This document shows, one piece after another, positions 1 through 9,406 of a stretch of 64,000 nt of DNA. The notes under the pieces were generated by a model, which searched no databases, was not told the origin of the DNA, and saw nothing but the letters and a program-made list of their open reading frames with translations. The position numbers were made by a program, and so were the translations under genes. This DNA is from Pirellulaceae bacterium (GTDB taxonomy: Bacteria > Planctomycetota > Planctomycetia > Pirellulales > Pirellulaceae), in the NCBI GenBank assembly GCA_018402565.1, contig JAGYIQ010000003.1:62001-126000 (forward strand). The letters are read 5' to 3'. The stretch's first letter is position 1; the number at the start of each line of letters is the position of its first letter.

Positions 1-132
1 GGCAAAGCCAAACGATTGGTAGACCCGCCGCGCGATCTCCATCAATTTCTGCCGCTGTAGCATCTCGCGTGGCAAGAAATCACGGAAGCCACTCAGGATA
101 CGAGGCTCGATCAAGGTTCGCGTCTCACTCAT
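1..132 (-). CDS. hisS: Histidine-tRNA ligase, N-terminal fragment
   Basis: Only the first 44 codons lie in the window; the rest runs off the left edge. The translation begins MSETRTLIEPRILSGFRDFL and continues with a helix rich in charged residues and a SFGFA segment. The GFRDFLP block followed by an R..Y..FGF helix is the N-terminal motif 1 region of class IIa histidyl-tRNA synthetases, where it helps form the dimer and ATP site. The ATG at 130-132 is the only plausible start because stop codons follow soon upstream. Assignment rests on this short motif only, so the exact paralogue (HisS versus the HisZ regulatory subunit) cannot be settled from what is visible. Confidence 0.8.
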   Translation of the reverse strand, partial: MSETRTLIEPRILSGFRDFLPREMLQRQKLMEIARRVYQSFGFA

Positions 133-311
133 GGTGTAACCGTTCACAGTAGCAGGGCAATCCCAGGGGCAGGTGCGTTACGCAAGTCGGATCGTCCGTG
201 GTGCAAACTCCTTCAATCACCATCGGTTTGACACGCAAACGATCTGACTGTTAGCTCGACTTGCTCCACGACATCCTACGAGGCGTGAACGGTTACCTCA
301 TGGTTTAGGTT

Positions 312-743
312 CTAGGCGATGACGGCCAGCGGTTGGGGTTTGGGGCTACGTACCACCTGGCCCGGTTTGAATGCCGCCAACGCCGTGCGATATTCGGTCA
401 ACTGGTCCGCCAGTTCAAAGTACCGCTCGTAGGTCCAGTTCTCGTCGTATTCGCATTCATCCGTGTGATAGTCGCGACAGATCTGCGGCCGCGTGTCGTA
501 AATGCCACATCGGTTGTCCGGCAACAGGTTCTTGCAGGTGGTGTGTACCAGCAAATACCACGTCTCGTCTTCGGTGAACAGAGAAGCGGCCTCGTGCACC
601 AAGTACCAACGGGCAAAGTCGAAGTCGCGTTCCGTCGTTGGCGTCTCAATCGGCAGGGCAAAGTAGCGGCAACACTTGGCGGTACAATAGTCGCAGAGGG
701 ACTCGCCCGGCTGCAATTGACTGCGAGAAATCTTCGGTGGCAT
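312..743 (-). CDS. YkgJ-type cysteine-cluster protein (putative metal-binding)
   Basis: A 143-residue soluble protein with a CDYCTAKCC cluster near residue 17 and further cysteines in the CKNLLPDNRCGIYDTRP and QICRDY segments. The spacing CxxCxxxCC ... C ... CxIYxxRPxxC is that of the UPF0153/YkgJ family, a putative zinc- or iron-chelating domain whose cellular role is not established. The open frame extends upstream to a TTG at 794, one base after the stop of the preceding transferase gene, which would add 17 residues. I prefer the ATG at 743 because the family-like sequence begins shortly after it, but neither start has a good Shine-Dalgarno. It follows the WecA-like gene on the same strand and may be cotranscribed. 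Confidence 0.75.
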   Translation of the reverse strand: MPPKISRSQLQPGESLCDYCTAKCCRYFALPIETPTTERDFDFARWYLVHEAASLFTEDETWYLLVHTTCKNLLPDNRCGIYDTRPQICRDYHTDECEYDENWTYERYFELADQLTEYRTALAAFKPGQVVRSPKPQPLAVIA

Positions 744-795
744 CAGGCGAAACTGCTTTCGAATGAGGACAGGGAGCTGGGCCGCGCTCGGCAAA

Positions 796-2526
796 TTACA
801 GCGGCTTGGCCGACTGGGTCACGGCAGTCCCCACCCGTCGCCCCAACGGCCCGAGAACCTGCGGCCCAGGAACCAACGGTCCTGGAACCAACGGCCCTGG
901 AACCTGAGACCCGCGGCCCACCGGGTTGGCCCGCTCCTCCGCTGCCGCGGCAGGGGGCGGTGTGTGTGCCTCGGGCGACTGCGCTTGCGTCTCAGCGGGT
1001 CCGGGCAACAGTGCCATCCGCGAGCCCTGAGGAGACTCGGCCGAATCCTCCAGGACTTCCAGACCGGCATTTTCTAGCAAATCCATCAGTTTAGGCAAGC
1101 AGCGATAAGCCTCCGCGGCGTTGGCCAACGAAACGACCTCGACTCGGCCATAGACCCGCTCCTGCAGAATCAGCGGGAATTCGGCGGACCATTCGCCGTG
1201 ACTTTCCACAAAACGTGTGGATTTTGATTTCCAAACGGCATGATAACTTTCGTGTAGCCACGGGGCGTTGACGTCGATTGTCAGTTTCTCCAGCCCGTGG
1301 CTCTCGGCGAACGACCGAGCGCTGCGGAGCAGATGTCCCCAGTCCCGCGTGCCCTGCAACTGAAACTCCTCCGTGGCTGGCGTCTCGCCCGCCCAGCGAA
1401 TTCCGGCAATGCCCCAAGAGAATTGGCGGACACGTTGGCCCACCATGGAGAACTCCGCAAAACCGCAGATCCGACCAAAAACCAGGAACACGACCACGGT
1501 CGCCACCGTCGCGGCGGCGTATTCGCTCTGTTGCGTCAGGAAGCTGGCCACGCCACCTACGGCCGTCGCGCCGCACATCAGGGCCATGCAGACCACGGCC
1601 ATTCGCGGGCTCATGCCCTGACCCAACAAGCGATGATGCAAGTGACCGCGGTCGACCGCATAGATCCCCCGCCGCGTCAGTTGCCGCCGGACAATCGCCA
1701 CGGCCGAATCCATGATCGGGATCGCCAGCATCGCGATCGGTGCCATAAAGGCGTACAGCGTCTGTTCCTTCAGGGCCGTGGAAATGGCCAAGGCCCCGAC
1801 CGCCATGCCAATTAGCATGCTGCCACCATCGCCCAGGTAGATCCTGGCCGGCGGCAAATTGAACCAGAGGAATCCCCCAATCGCACCGGCCAAGGCCGCA
1901 GCGATCACGGCCTCGATCGCTGTCTCTTTGCCAAAAAATGCCATCACCGCCAAGGACAGGCTGACAACAAAACCCAAGGTGCCAGCGAACCCGTCGGCGC
2001 CATCCAACAGGTTGACCGAATTGATGGCCCCCAAAATCCAAAAATAGACCACCAATACCGCAAAGACACCGAACTCGAGCAAGTACGGACCCACGCGGAC
2101 CTGATCAAAGAAGTAGCCGCAGGCAATCAAGTGGGTCGCCACCACGATCTGACCGAGAAACTTGTAGCGACCACGCAGCTTGTAGCGGTCGTCCAGCACA
2201 CCGACCAACAGGATCAATGCCCCGCCCGTCAACAAACCCAGATGCTTCGGGGAAAACTTGAGCGGTTGCCGCGCATCGGGCGCCAGCCATTGATCCAGAT
2301 AAGCCACCCCCAACCATACGATCACGGCCGTGGCCAAGAAAATCGCCAGACCACCCACCAGTGGAATCGGGCGAGCATGCAGTTTTCGCGTGCTGTCCGG
2401 TCGGTCGACCAGGCCGATGGCCGTGGCCCAGAACCCCAAGCAGGGCACCAACGCCAGGACCAATAGGCCCGACGCCGCCATCAGGCTGAGCAAGCTGAGA
2501 ATTTTCCACGGAATAGGGTCGAGCAT
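796..2526 (-). CDS. WecA/TagO-like undecaprenyl-phosphate sugar-1-phosphate transferase with long C-terminal tail
   Basis: An integral membrane enzyme of the MraY/WecA superfamily that moves a UDP-linked HexNAc-1-phosphate to undecaprenyl phosphate, the first lipid-linked step of envelope glycan synthesis. Visible motifs are the DD pair (about residues 112-113), NLLDGADG (172-179), LGDGGS (231-236) and HLHHRL (295-300), the last being typical of WecA/TagO rather than MraY. Roughly ten hydrophobic segments span residues 8-370. After that comes a tail of about 200 soluble residues, unusual because WecA proteins are usually near 350 residues. The last 60 residues contain PGPLV repeats encoded by a 15-bp tandem DNA repeat near 870-905. 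The ATG at 2526 is chosen over a TTG at 2592 because the first hydrophobic helix starts right after it. Confidence 0.88.
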   Translation of the reverse strand: MLDPIPWKILSLLSLMAASGLLVLALVPCLGFWATAIGLVDRPDSTRKLHARPIPLVGGLAIFLATAVIVWLGVAYLDQWLAPDARQPLKFSPKHLGLLTGGALILLVGVLDDRYKLRGRYKFLGQIVVATHLIACGYFFDQVRVGPYLLEFGVFAVLVVYFWILGAINSVNLLDGADGFAGTLGFVVSLSLAVMAFFGKETAIEAVIAAALAGAIGGFLWFNLPPARIYLGDGGSMLIGMAVGALAISTALKEQTLYAFMAPIAMLAIPIMDSAVAIVRRQLTRRGIYAVDRGHLHHRLLGQGMSPRMAVVCMALMCGATAVGGVASFLTQQSEYAAATVATVVVFLVFGRICGFAEFSMVGQRVRQFSWGIAGIRWAGETPATEEFQLQGTRDWGHLLRSARSFAESHGLEKLTIDVNAPWLHESYHAVWKSKSTRFVESHGEWSAEFPLILQERVYGRVEVVSLANAAEAYRCLPKLMDLLENAGLEVLEDSAESPQGSRMALLPGPAETQAQSPEAHTPPPAAAAEERANPVGRGSQVPGPLVPGPLVPGPQVLGPLGRRVGTAVTQSAKPL

Positions 2527-2625
2527 GATGCTTTCGCGATTCAAGGATTCCGGGCCGTTGCCTTTATTGTACCTACGTTGCCCAAAGTTCAATCCATGTT
2601 TAGAAAAAACAACGGACTCGGTAGG

Positions 2626-5463
2626 TCACGGTGCCTGCAAACGAGAATCCTGAATCCGCTTCAGCGTCCGCTGGTAGGTCGCATTGCCGGGGCTCGACTC
2701 GAGTAAACTGCGGATCTCCTCTTCTGCGGGCCCCCATTCCCCCAACTCGATAAGGGCCAGGACTCGCTGATAACGGGCGGCGGTGTGGTTGTAATTCAGC
2801 TGCAAGAGCATGTCGAACTGCTCGCGGGCTGCCTGCCAATTCCCCAATTCCATTTCGATCCGGCCCATGGCCCAGGTCTCGACCACGCTGTAGTTAAAGC
2901 CCCGCTCGCGATTGGCCAATCGTTCTTTGGACTCGCGGAGTAACTGCAAGCGGACTTCCGGTTGGCTCTTGATCTCCGGATTTCGCCCGACAAAGTCCAG
3001 CAGCAAGTCCGGCCGGTCCAACAGCAGGCCGCGGGCGTAGCGGGCGGGTTCCAAGCCATCCACCTCGATCCCCAGCACGGTTTTCTGCAGGACCAACGGC
3101 TCCAGTACCCGCGTGGCATTGGCGTCCAACGCCAAAGCGCGGCGTAGATGTTCCAGCCCCGCGGCGAAGCTCTCGGCCGCTTCATCAAAGTTGCAGGCTT
3201 CCAGCTTCTGCAAACCCACCAACAGCTGATAACGCGGATTGGTCGGCGCGATTTGCACCGCCCGATCCAGATGCGGCTCGGGGGAAATGGCCGAGAGCAG
3301 CCGTCCCAGATCCGCCAGCCGCAGATGCAGTTCTGGCCGGAAGGGATTGCTCCGGCGCGATCGCAAGTAATGGGCGTAGGCCGACAACAAGGACTGGCGC
3401 GCCGCTTCGTTCCCCCACAGGTCGCGTTCCATGGCCTCGGCGGTCGCTGGACTGACCGCCCGCGCCTGTCGCAGTGTGGCCGCTCGGCTCGATAAGCTCG
3501 TGGCCTGCCAAACCGCATTTCTGATGGCGTCGGTCAACTCGCGCGTGCTCCCGGCCACCCGTTTCTGATACTCCTGCCACCGATACCGCAGTTGCCATTG
3601 CTGCCCCAGCGAATCGTGCAAATTGGCCTCGGTGCCGTCGGCCGCCAAGGCTGTCAATCGAGCGATCGAAGCATCAATCGCCGCTCCATCAGCCGACATC
3701 TCCTGCTCGCGAATCCGTCGCGCGGCCAGCAAGGCGTCCTCGACTTGTCCCAGGCGGTAATGCTGCAACACGCCGATCAATCCGCCCCCCAGCAGCAACA
3801 GCAGAAGCAGCGAACCGGCACGTCCCCAGCCCCAGTTGGCCCAAATCGGCGCATCGTCGACCCGTCGCGCATGGAACTGGGCCTGCCCCGCCACTGCCCC
3901 CATCAAGGCCGCGAAGGTAAAGGTGTTGGCCGGCAAGAATAATCCAAAATCAAAAAAAGCAGAGACTCCCTCTGCCCCCAGAGCGACGGCTCCCAAGGCC
4001 CCCGCCGCCAACATCGCCCGATTCCTGGCCCGCTGCACCAAGTACGAAACCTGCAGCATCGACCAGGCCAACATCCCCAGCAACAACAGCCCACCGACCA
4101 AGCCACCATCGATCAGCGTCTGGTAGAACTGATTCTCCGCAAACACATACGTGGCCAACTCCGGCGTCGTACGCAACGGACGATGCACGTGCTGGTAGGT
4201 GTTCAAACCACTCCCCACCAACCATTGCTCGGAGAACAGCGGCCAGGTATCCGTCCAGCTTTGCACGCGTGCATCGCTGAGCACATCCGATTTATCGGCC
4301 TGGTCAAAGCGATCCATCAGCTTCTGGCCGAATCCCAACCAACCGACCAATAACAGACCCAGGCCCACGGCCACCACCAAAAACTGCAAGCCCTGCTTGC
4401 CGCGGCTCGAGCTGTTGACGCCAATCACGAGAAAGCCAATGATCGAACCCAAGATCATCCCCAATGTGCCGCCGCGGGACAGTGTCGTTAGCACTCCTCC
4501 CACAATAAACACTAAGGCAAAAACGGAGGCAATCTTCTTGGCATCCAAGTCGTGCACCAGACGCAACACGCCTTGCCACAAGTCGAAACCCGGTTGCGTC
4601 GAGGACGCCAGCCAGTCCTCGTCATTGTCCTCCTCGTCGCTGCCGCCGAAGGCAGTCAGGACCAACATGACGGCGGCCGACATGGCCATCAACAACCAAC
4701 CCGCGGCATTGTTGCGATTGACGTAAGAGCCGAAGACGGTACCGCCCACCTCGAGACTGCCCAAAAACATTTGGTTGTCCGGACCGGTCAACTTCTGCAC
4801 CATGCCAAAAGCCGACATCGCGACCCCATTCAGGGTCAGTAGCAGACAAAACCAGATCAGGCTTCGCGGCTGGTGAAAGTAATGGGCTGCCAACAAGTAG
4901 ATAATGGCCGCCGTGAACAACTGCAAGGTCATCAGGCCGGTCGCTTGGGGATCGATCGAGATCGGCAAAGTGGCAGGCAGTTCTGCCGCCGTCGCCGGGA
5001 TGGAGGTATGCACCTCCGCCCGCTCGGCGATCTGGCGATCGATGTCCGCCATCCCGCCCAGGGACTCCCACTGTTGCCGAGCGTGTCCCGCCCCCAGCCG
5101 CTCTTGCAATTCCAACGGCAGCGGCCAAATCTGCAGGACCCCCAAACCGACACCCAGCAAAATCGGCAAAACCGATAAAGGCATGATCATGCGGCGAGAT
5201 CGGGTCAACGCCACTTCCAGAAACCACAAGGCCAACGCCACCAGAGCCGCCGCCGAGAGCCCAAACCGCGCCCAGCCCGACAACGCACCCATCAACCAGG
5301 GCGCCGTCGCCAACAACAGCAGCACCGTCAGACGTCCGGGATAGCTGATCAACGGTACGACCGCCGCCAGCCGACCTGCCCGCTGTCCGCCCCCCTCACG
5401 CTCGTCTTGCTCGTCTCGCTCTTCGCCTGCGTCCCGCTCGTATGAACTGCTGTGTCTGGCCAT
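2626..5463 (-). CDS. O-antigen ligase/polymerase-like membrane protein with TPR-rich C-terminus
   Basis: A 945-residue protein in two halves. Residues about 30-560 contain some twelve hydrophobic helices with features of the Wzy/WaaL O-antigen ligase family: a loop with FGSYVNRNNAAGWL, an LSRGGTLGM segment, and a large external loop with VGSGLNTYQHVHRPL before a late helix pair. Residues about 580-945 are soluble, alanine- and leucine-rich helical repeats resembling tetratricopeptide repeats. This ligase-plus-TPR layout is known in several phyla. The likely role is polymerising or ligating a lipid-linked glycan at the outer face of the inner membrane, which fits the adjacent WecA-like gene 99 bases downstream on the same strand. 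The first 30 residues are highly charged. The ATG at 5463 has GGAG about 5 bases upstream. Confidence 0.82.
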   Translation of the reverse strand: MARHSSSYERDAGEERDEQDEREGGGQRAGRLAAVVPLISYPGRLTVLLLLATAPWLMGALSGWARFGLSAAALVALALWFLEVALTRSRRMIMPLSVLPILLGVGLGVLQIWPLPLELQERLGAGHARQQWESLGGMADIDRQIAERAEVHTSIPATAAELPATLPISIDPQATGLMTLQLFTAAIIYLLAAHYFHQPRSLIWFCLLLTLNGVAMSAFGMVQKLTGPDNQMFLGSLEVGGTVFGSYVNRNNAAGWLLMAMSAAVMLVLTAFGGSDEEDNDEDWLASSTQPGFDLWQGVLRLVHDLDAKKIASVFALVFIVGGVLTTLSRGGTLGMILGSIIGFLVIGVNSSSRGKQGLQFLVVAVGLGLLLVGWLGFGQKLMDRFDQADKSDVLSDARVQSWTDTWPLFSEQWLVGSGLNTYQHVHRPLRTTPELATYVFAENQFYQTLIDGGLVGGLLLLGMLAWSMLQVSYLVQRARNRAMLAAGALGAVALGAEGVSAFFDFGLFLPANTFTFAALMGAVAGQAQFHARRVDDAPIWANWGWGRAGSLLLLLLLGGGLIGVLQHYRLGQVEDALLAARRIREQEMSADGAAIDASIARLTALAADGTEANLHDSLGQQWQLRYRWQEYQKRVAGSTRELTDAIRNAVWQATSLSSRAATLRQARAVSPATAEAMERDLWGNEAARQSLLSAYAHYLRSRRSNPFRPELHLRLADLGRLLSAISPEPHLDRAVQIAPTNPRYQLLVGLQKLEACNFDEAAESFAAGLEHLRRALALDANATRVLEPLVLQKTVLGIEVDGLEPARYARGLLLDRPDLLLDFVGRNPEIKSQPEVRLQLLRESKERLANRERGFNYSVVETWAMGRIEMELGNWQAAREQFDMLLQLNYNHTAARYQRVLALIELGEWGPAEEEIRSLLESSPGNATYQRTLKRIQDSRLQAP

Positions 5464-5626
5464 GCCACTCCACTCACATTGATTCGATTCAAAGCCCGAC
5501 CCGCCACGGCTCCGGGCCGTCCTATTCTAACTACCCCAGGGAAATGGAGACAAAATCCAGCGCGAACAGAGGCAATATTTTGTTGAAATCTGCCCCACAC
5601 AAGTCTTACCAACGGCCCAGGCCAAC

Positions 5627-5658
5627 CCAGGCCCCGGAGAACCCAGGCCCCGGAGAAC
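5627..5658. repeat. 16-bp tandem repeat, two copies
   Basis: The unit CCCAGGCCCCGGAGAA occurs twice in direct tandem in the 228-base spacer between ptsI and the ligase-like gene, with degenerate partial copies on both sides (CCCAGGCCAA before, CCCAGACC after). No coding function is visible. It is one of several short GC-rich minisatellites in this window. Confidence 0.8.
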
Positions 5659-5691
5659 CCAGACCGCGACCCGCTCAACCCGGACTGGCGG

Positions 5692-7452
5692 TTACACCGA
5701 TTCCATCAAACGCAGGTTCGGTGCGATCGTTTCCAATTGTTCGGTCAGTAACTGACGGACCTGATTGGTCGTCTTCTGCTCGAGAGCCTCGGCCAGGATC
5801 TTTTTCGCCAACGACACGCTGACCTGCGCCGCCAACTGCTTGATCGAGGGAAGAAAGGCCGGCGACATGCTAAATCGAGTCAGCCCCATGCCCAGCAGCA
5901 GAATGAAGGCCCGGTGCTGGCCGGCCATCTCACCACACAACGTCACCGGTTTGCCCGCCCGATTGCAGGTGTGGATGACCGTCTTCAAGACCCGCAACAC
6001 GGCCGGCGCCAGCGGCTGGCAGAGATGGCTAACCTTGGGATTGTCCCGGTCCGCCGCCATCAAGTACTGGACCAAGTCGTTCGAGCCAATCGAGACAAAA
6101 TCCACGGCCTCCAACAAGGTGTCGATGCAGATGGCCGCCGCGGGAACCTCGATCATCATGCCGACCGGAACCCGCTTCGTCGCCACCCCTTTTTGCTGCA
6201 ATTGCTTGGAGGCCAATCCGACCATTTTTCGCAGGCGGCGCATCTCTTCCAACGTGGTGACCATCGGGAATAACATCCGCACTTGGCCGTCCGGAAACTC
6301 CGATGCCGCTCGCAAGATTGCCCGAATTTGAGTCATGAAAAAATCACGATGCTCGAAACTCAAGCGGATACTCCGCCAGCCCATGAACGGGTTGGCTTCT
6401 TGATGGTTGTGCCCCAGATAGGCCACGGTCTTGTCGCCGCCGATGTCCAAGGTTCGAATCGTGACACTCTGCTGCGGAGCGGCCGCAATGATCTGGCAAT
6501 AGTTCTCGAATTGCTCCTGCTCGTCCGGGACATCCGGATGCGTCAAATACAAGTACTCCGTGCGGTACAGGCCCACGCCCGTCGCGCCCATCGCCTCCGC
6601 TGCCTTGACGTCGGCGACGTTGTTGACGTTGCCCTGCAAGTGCAGCATCACCCCGTCGGACGTCTTGGCCGGTAAATCCCGGTTCTCCGCCAAGTGGTCC
6701 TTCAAGTCGACAAACTCGCGTTCCACCTTGCGGAAGGCGCGGAGCGTCTCTTCGTTCGGATTGATGATCACGCTGCCGTCGCGACCATCCACGATCACCT
6801 CAGCGCCCGTCTTCACTTGCCGCAAGATTCCGCTGATACCACTGACCGCCGGAATACCACGGCTGCGAGCAATGATCGCCGCATGGCTGGTCTGACTGCC
6901 CTTCTGCGTCACGATCCCCGCCACGTCGATGTCGCCCAACGCCACCACCTGCGACGGCAATAACTCGTCGGCAAACACGATCAGCTTGCCGTTCCGCAGG
7001 TCTTGCTTGATCTCGTTGGACGCATTCGACAAATAGGCACTCAGCCGCACCGCGATGTCTCGAATGTCGTTGACCCGCTCCTTCAGATACTCGTCACGCG
7101 ACCGAGCAAACAGGCTCTCGTAGTAGGCCACCGTGTCACGCAACGCCGCTTGCGCCGAGATCTTCTCGTCCGAAATCAACTGACAAATGTGGTTGCTGAA
7201 CCCGGGGTCCCGCAAAATCGAGCGGTGCACGGCAAAGATCGCCGCCTCTTCCGGTCCCACCTGGGTCGCTACCTTGCGCTCCAGATGCTGCAAATCCAGC
7301 GCGGTGCGATGACGAGCCGCTTCAAAACGATCGAGTTCAGTTTTTACCTCTTCGCTGGTGATCTTGGCCGATTTCCCACCCACGTAGATCTCTGTGATCA
7401 CGTAAGCCGTGCCGACCGCTATCCCCGGAGAGACCGCAATGCCTTTTCGCAT
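5692..7452 (-). CDS. ptsI: Phosphoenolpyruvate-protein phosphotransferase (Enzyme I)
   Basis: Enzyme I of the PEP phosphotransferase system (586 residues, normal for the family) transfers phosphate from PEP to HPr. The phosphorylated histidine is His190 in the motif GSQTSHAAI. The PEP-binding TIM barrel follows, with GVGLYRTEYL, the DIGGDK metal/PEP loop, GSNDLVQY, and the conserved cysteine Cys506 in LCGEMAGQ. The ATG at 7452 is preceded by a weak AGGCGG. No HPr, EIIA or sugar permease is nearby, so from this window one cannot say whether it serves sugar uptake or a regulatory phosphorelay. Planctomycetes often carry EI and HPr without many permeases, which makes regulation the more likely role. 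Confidence 0.95.
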   Translation of the reverse strand: MRKGIAVSPGIAVGTAYVITEIYVGGKSAKITSEEVKTELDRFEAARHRTALDLQHLERKVATQVGPEEAAIFAVHRSILRDPGFSNHICQLISDEKISAQAALRDTVAYYESLFARSRDEYLKERVNDIRDIAVRLSAYLSNASNEIKQDLRNGKLIVFADELLPSQVVALGDIDVAGIVTQKGSQTSHAAIIARSRGIPAVSGISGILRQVKTGAEVIVDGRDGSVIINPNEETLRAFRKVEREFVDLKDHLAENRDLPAKTSDGVMLHLQGNVNNVADVKAAEAMGATGVGLYRTEYLYLTHPDVPDEQEQFENYCQIIAAAPQQSVTIRTLDIGGDKTVAYLGHNHQEANPFMGWRSIRLSFEHRDFFMTQIRAILRAASEFPDGQVRMLFPMVTTLEEMRRLRKMVGLASKQLQQKGVATKRVPVGMMIEVPAAAICIDTLLEAVDFVSIGSNDLVQYLMAADRDNPKVSHLCQPLAPAVLRVLKTVIHTCNRAGKPVTLCGEMAGQHRAFILLLGMGLTRFSMSPAFLPSIKQLAAQVSVSLAKKILAEALEQKTTNQVRQLLTEQLETIAPNLRLMESV

Positions 7453-7584
7453 GACCGCCTAGTGTACCAAATTTAGAAATGATCGCCAGGGAGAACTGTA
7501 ATCATAAAAAACGACCAAAAAACACTGGGCTTGGTCGTGTTCTGGACGTTTCCTAGACCAAACGCGTGAGCGTCCGGCTGCCGC

Positions 7585-7651
7585 GAAAACCGGCCGATTC
7601 CGGAAAACCGGCCGATTCCGGAAAACCGGGTGCTGAGGCACTCCGGCTGAT
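7585..7651. repeat. 18-bp tandem repeat joined to a dispersed hairpin unit
   Basis: The 18-bp unit GAAAACCGGCCGATTCCG is repeated at 7585-7602 and 7603-7620, and its first ten bases start the next block. From 7621 to 7651 the sequence CCGGGTGCTGAGGCACTCCG forms a short hairpin (CCGG-GTGC / GCAC-T-CCGG). Nearly the same 31 bases recur at 62078-62108. It lies between ptsI and the stop of the coiled-coil gene and might also act as a transcription end on the minus strand, but no T-run follows. Confidence 0.7.
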
Positions 7652-7682
7652 CCCAGACCGATCGCGTCTCGGCGGGTGTGTC

Positions 7683-8567
7683 CTAAGCATCATCCGGGTT
7701 CGGCAGGGCAATCGCCGGCGGCTGCTCCACCCGTCGGATCGACCCGCCGTCACTGGCCCGCAAGTCCAGCTGATACGTCGCTCCCGCCTCCACCTGAATG
7801 TAGTTCACCTGACCGTGCACCGCCCGCAGCCCCAGTTCCTGCTGCAAAGCGGTGTCGTTGGCCACACGCCAGAAATCCGACCAGACTTTCTGTTCCAAGT
7901 CCGAGAGCTGGCCCTGCGTTTGGTAGATCGGCGGCCGCGGATCCGCACCGGGGGCAATCGTCTCCCCGTAGACCGCCCCCTGATCGATCTCCTGCAAGCC
8001 AGCATCGCGGTCCCCGCGGATCCCGCGAATGATGCACAGCGAAGATCCGCGGACCAAATCCGCCTGCTCGATGTACTTGTCTTCAAACTTGGCCAACCAG
8101 CAGTCGACGTTGAGCAGGGTGCCCTGCAAGGTGAAGACCCGTCGCGGGCCCACCTGCTGCCCCTGGGAGTCCACTTCGGTGTAGAGCACCTTCATCAACG
8201 GCACGCCCGTCTCGGGATCGGGTCCTGTATCCGTGACTGTCAAATAAGCCAACCGACGATCGACCTTGATCAGTCGCAGCGAGGTCGTCAGCCGATCGTT
8301 CACTTCCGACAGCTCCTGGATTTCCGCTTGCTGCTGCTGCAATTTTTGCTGCGATTGGACCAACTCGTCTTGCACGCGAGCAAATTCCGCTCGGACCGAC
8401 TCCAGTTCCTGGGCCGGTTTGACGTAGCGGTAGTAGCCGTAGTAACCCGCCCATCCCAGGAGCCCGGTAAAGACCAGCAACAGCAGGCTGCGGAATAGTT
8501 GATTGAGCACGGCCAGCTTCTGAAAGAAATCGAAGGGGCCTTTGGCGTTCATCATCCGTTCGTTCAT
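7683..8567 (-). CDS. Membrane-anchored coiled-coil protein, function unknown
   Basis: A 294-residue protein I do not recognise. A single hydrophobic helix (about residues 25-45, LLLLVFTGLLGWAGYYG) is followed by a coiled coil (about 52-92, rich in E, Q and L, including a run of four Q) and then a soluble region with strand-like sequence (RLAYLTVTD, RRVFTLQGTLLNV). This suggests an inner-membrane protein with most of its mass on one side, probably outside. The gene starts 8 bases after the trpC stop, with AGGA upstream of the ATG at 8567, so it is probably cotranslated with trpC. No tryptophan-related motif is visible. It is likely a lineage-specific protein. Confidence 0.7.
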   Translation of the reverse strand: MNERMMNAKGPFDFFQKLAVLNQLFRSLLLLVFTGLLGWAGYYGYYRYVKPAQELESVRAEFARVQDELVQSQQKLQQQQAEIQELSEVNDRLTTSLRLIKVDRRLAYLTVTDTGPDPETGVPLMKVLYTEVDSQGQQVGPRRVFTLQGTLLNVDCWLAKFEDKYIEQADLVRGSSLCIIRGIRGDRDAGLQEIDQGAVYGETIAPGADPRPPIYQTQGQLSDLEQKVWSDFWRVANDTALQQELGLRAVHGQVNYIQVEAGATYQLDLRASDGGSIRRVEQPPAIALPNPDDA

Positions 8568-8575
8568 CTGGGGTC

Positions 8576-9400
8576 CTACCTTGTTGATTCGCCGGCCCGG
8601 TCGAATGCTTGGCTGTTTGTGCCCAACAATTCGCGGGCCGCCAGCGTGACATCCGTTTGCCGCATCAGCGTCTCACCCACCAACATCGCGTCCACGCCCG
8701 CCGCTTGCCACTGCTCCACCAACGCTCGGTCGCGTACGCCACTCTCGCCCACCAACAGGCGGCCCGTCGGAAGCTGTTGTTTGACCCGCACCGTCCGCTG
8801 CGTGTCGACCTGAAAGGTCCGCAAATCGCGATTGTTGACGCCCACCAACTCCGTGCCGCTGGCCAACACCGCCGGCAGATTGTCCACGTCGTGCAGTTCG
8901 ATCAGCACTCCCAACCCCAGCTCACGAGCCAGATCGTGGAACTGCTTCAGTTGATCGGCTGTCAAGCATTCCGCGATCAACAGAATGGCGTCGGCCCCGG
9001 CCGCCCGCGCTTCGTAGATCTGGTACGGATCGATCAGAAAGTCCTTCCGCAGCAAGGGCAGTCCGACGGCTGCGCGGATTTGTCCCAGATAGGCCAGGTT
9101 GCCTTGAAAGTAGAGCTCGTCCGTCAGCACGCTCAGACACGCTGCCCCACCCGCCTCGTAGGCCCGTGCCAAGGCCACGGGATCAAAATCGGCGCGAATG
9201 ATGCCCGCCGAGGGACTGGCCTTTTTGATCTCGGCAATCAAACGGATCGGCGGAGCGCCCCGCAAAGCTCCGAGAAAGTCACGACAGGGCGGCAGGTCCG
9301 CGACCAAGGCCTGCAGGGCAGCCAACGGCCGATCCGCTTGCCGCTGAGCGACTTCCTGATGCTTGCTGGCGACAATCCGAGCCAAAATGTCCTGGCCCAT
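8576..9400 (-). CDS. trpC: Indole-3-glycerol-phosphate synthase
   Basis: A single TIM-barrel enzyme of tryptophan synthesis that closes CdRP to indole-3-glycerol phosphate. All hallmark loops are present in order: EIKKASPSAG (catalytic Lys and phosphate-contact Ser), LTDELYFQG, LLRKDFLID with the second catalytic Lys, ADAILLIAECL, VGVNNRDLRTF and VGESGV, ending with MLVGETLMR. The length (274 residues) is normal for the monofunctional form, and no TrpF domain is fused. It lies 6 bases after the sugar-isomerase gene and 8 bases before the coiled-coil gene, so the three probably share an mRNA. The other trp genes are not in this window. Confidence 0.96.
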   Translation of the reverse strand: MGQDILARIVASKHQEVAQRQADRPLAALQALVADLPPCRDFLGALRGAPPIRLIAEIKKASPSAGIIRADFDPVALARAYEAGGAACLSVLTDELYFQGNLAYLGQIRAAVGLPLLRKDFLIDPYQIYEARAAGADAILLIAECLTADQLKQFHDLARELGLGVLIELHDVDNLPAVLASGTELVGVNNRDLRTFQVDTQRTVRVKQQLPTGRLLVGESGVRDRALVEQWQAAGVDAMLVGETLMRQTDVTLAARELLGTNSQAFDRAGESTR

Positions 9401-9406
9401 CGCCGA

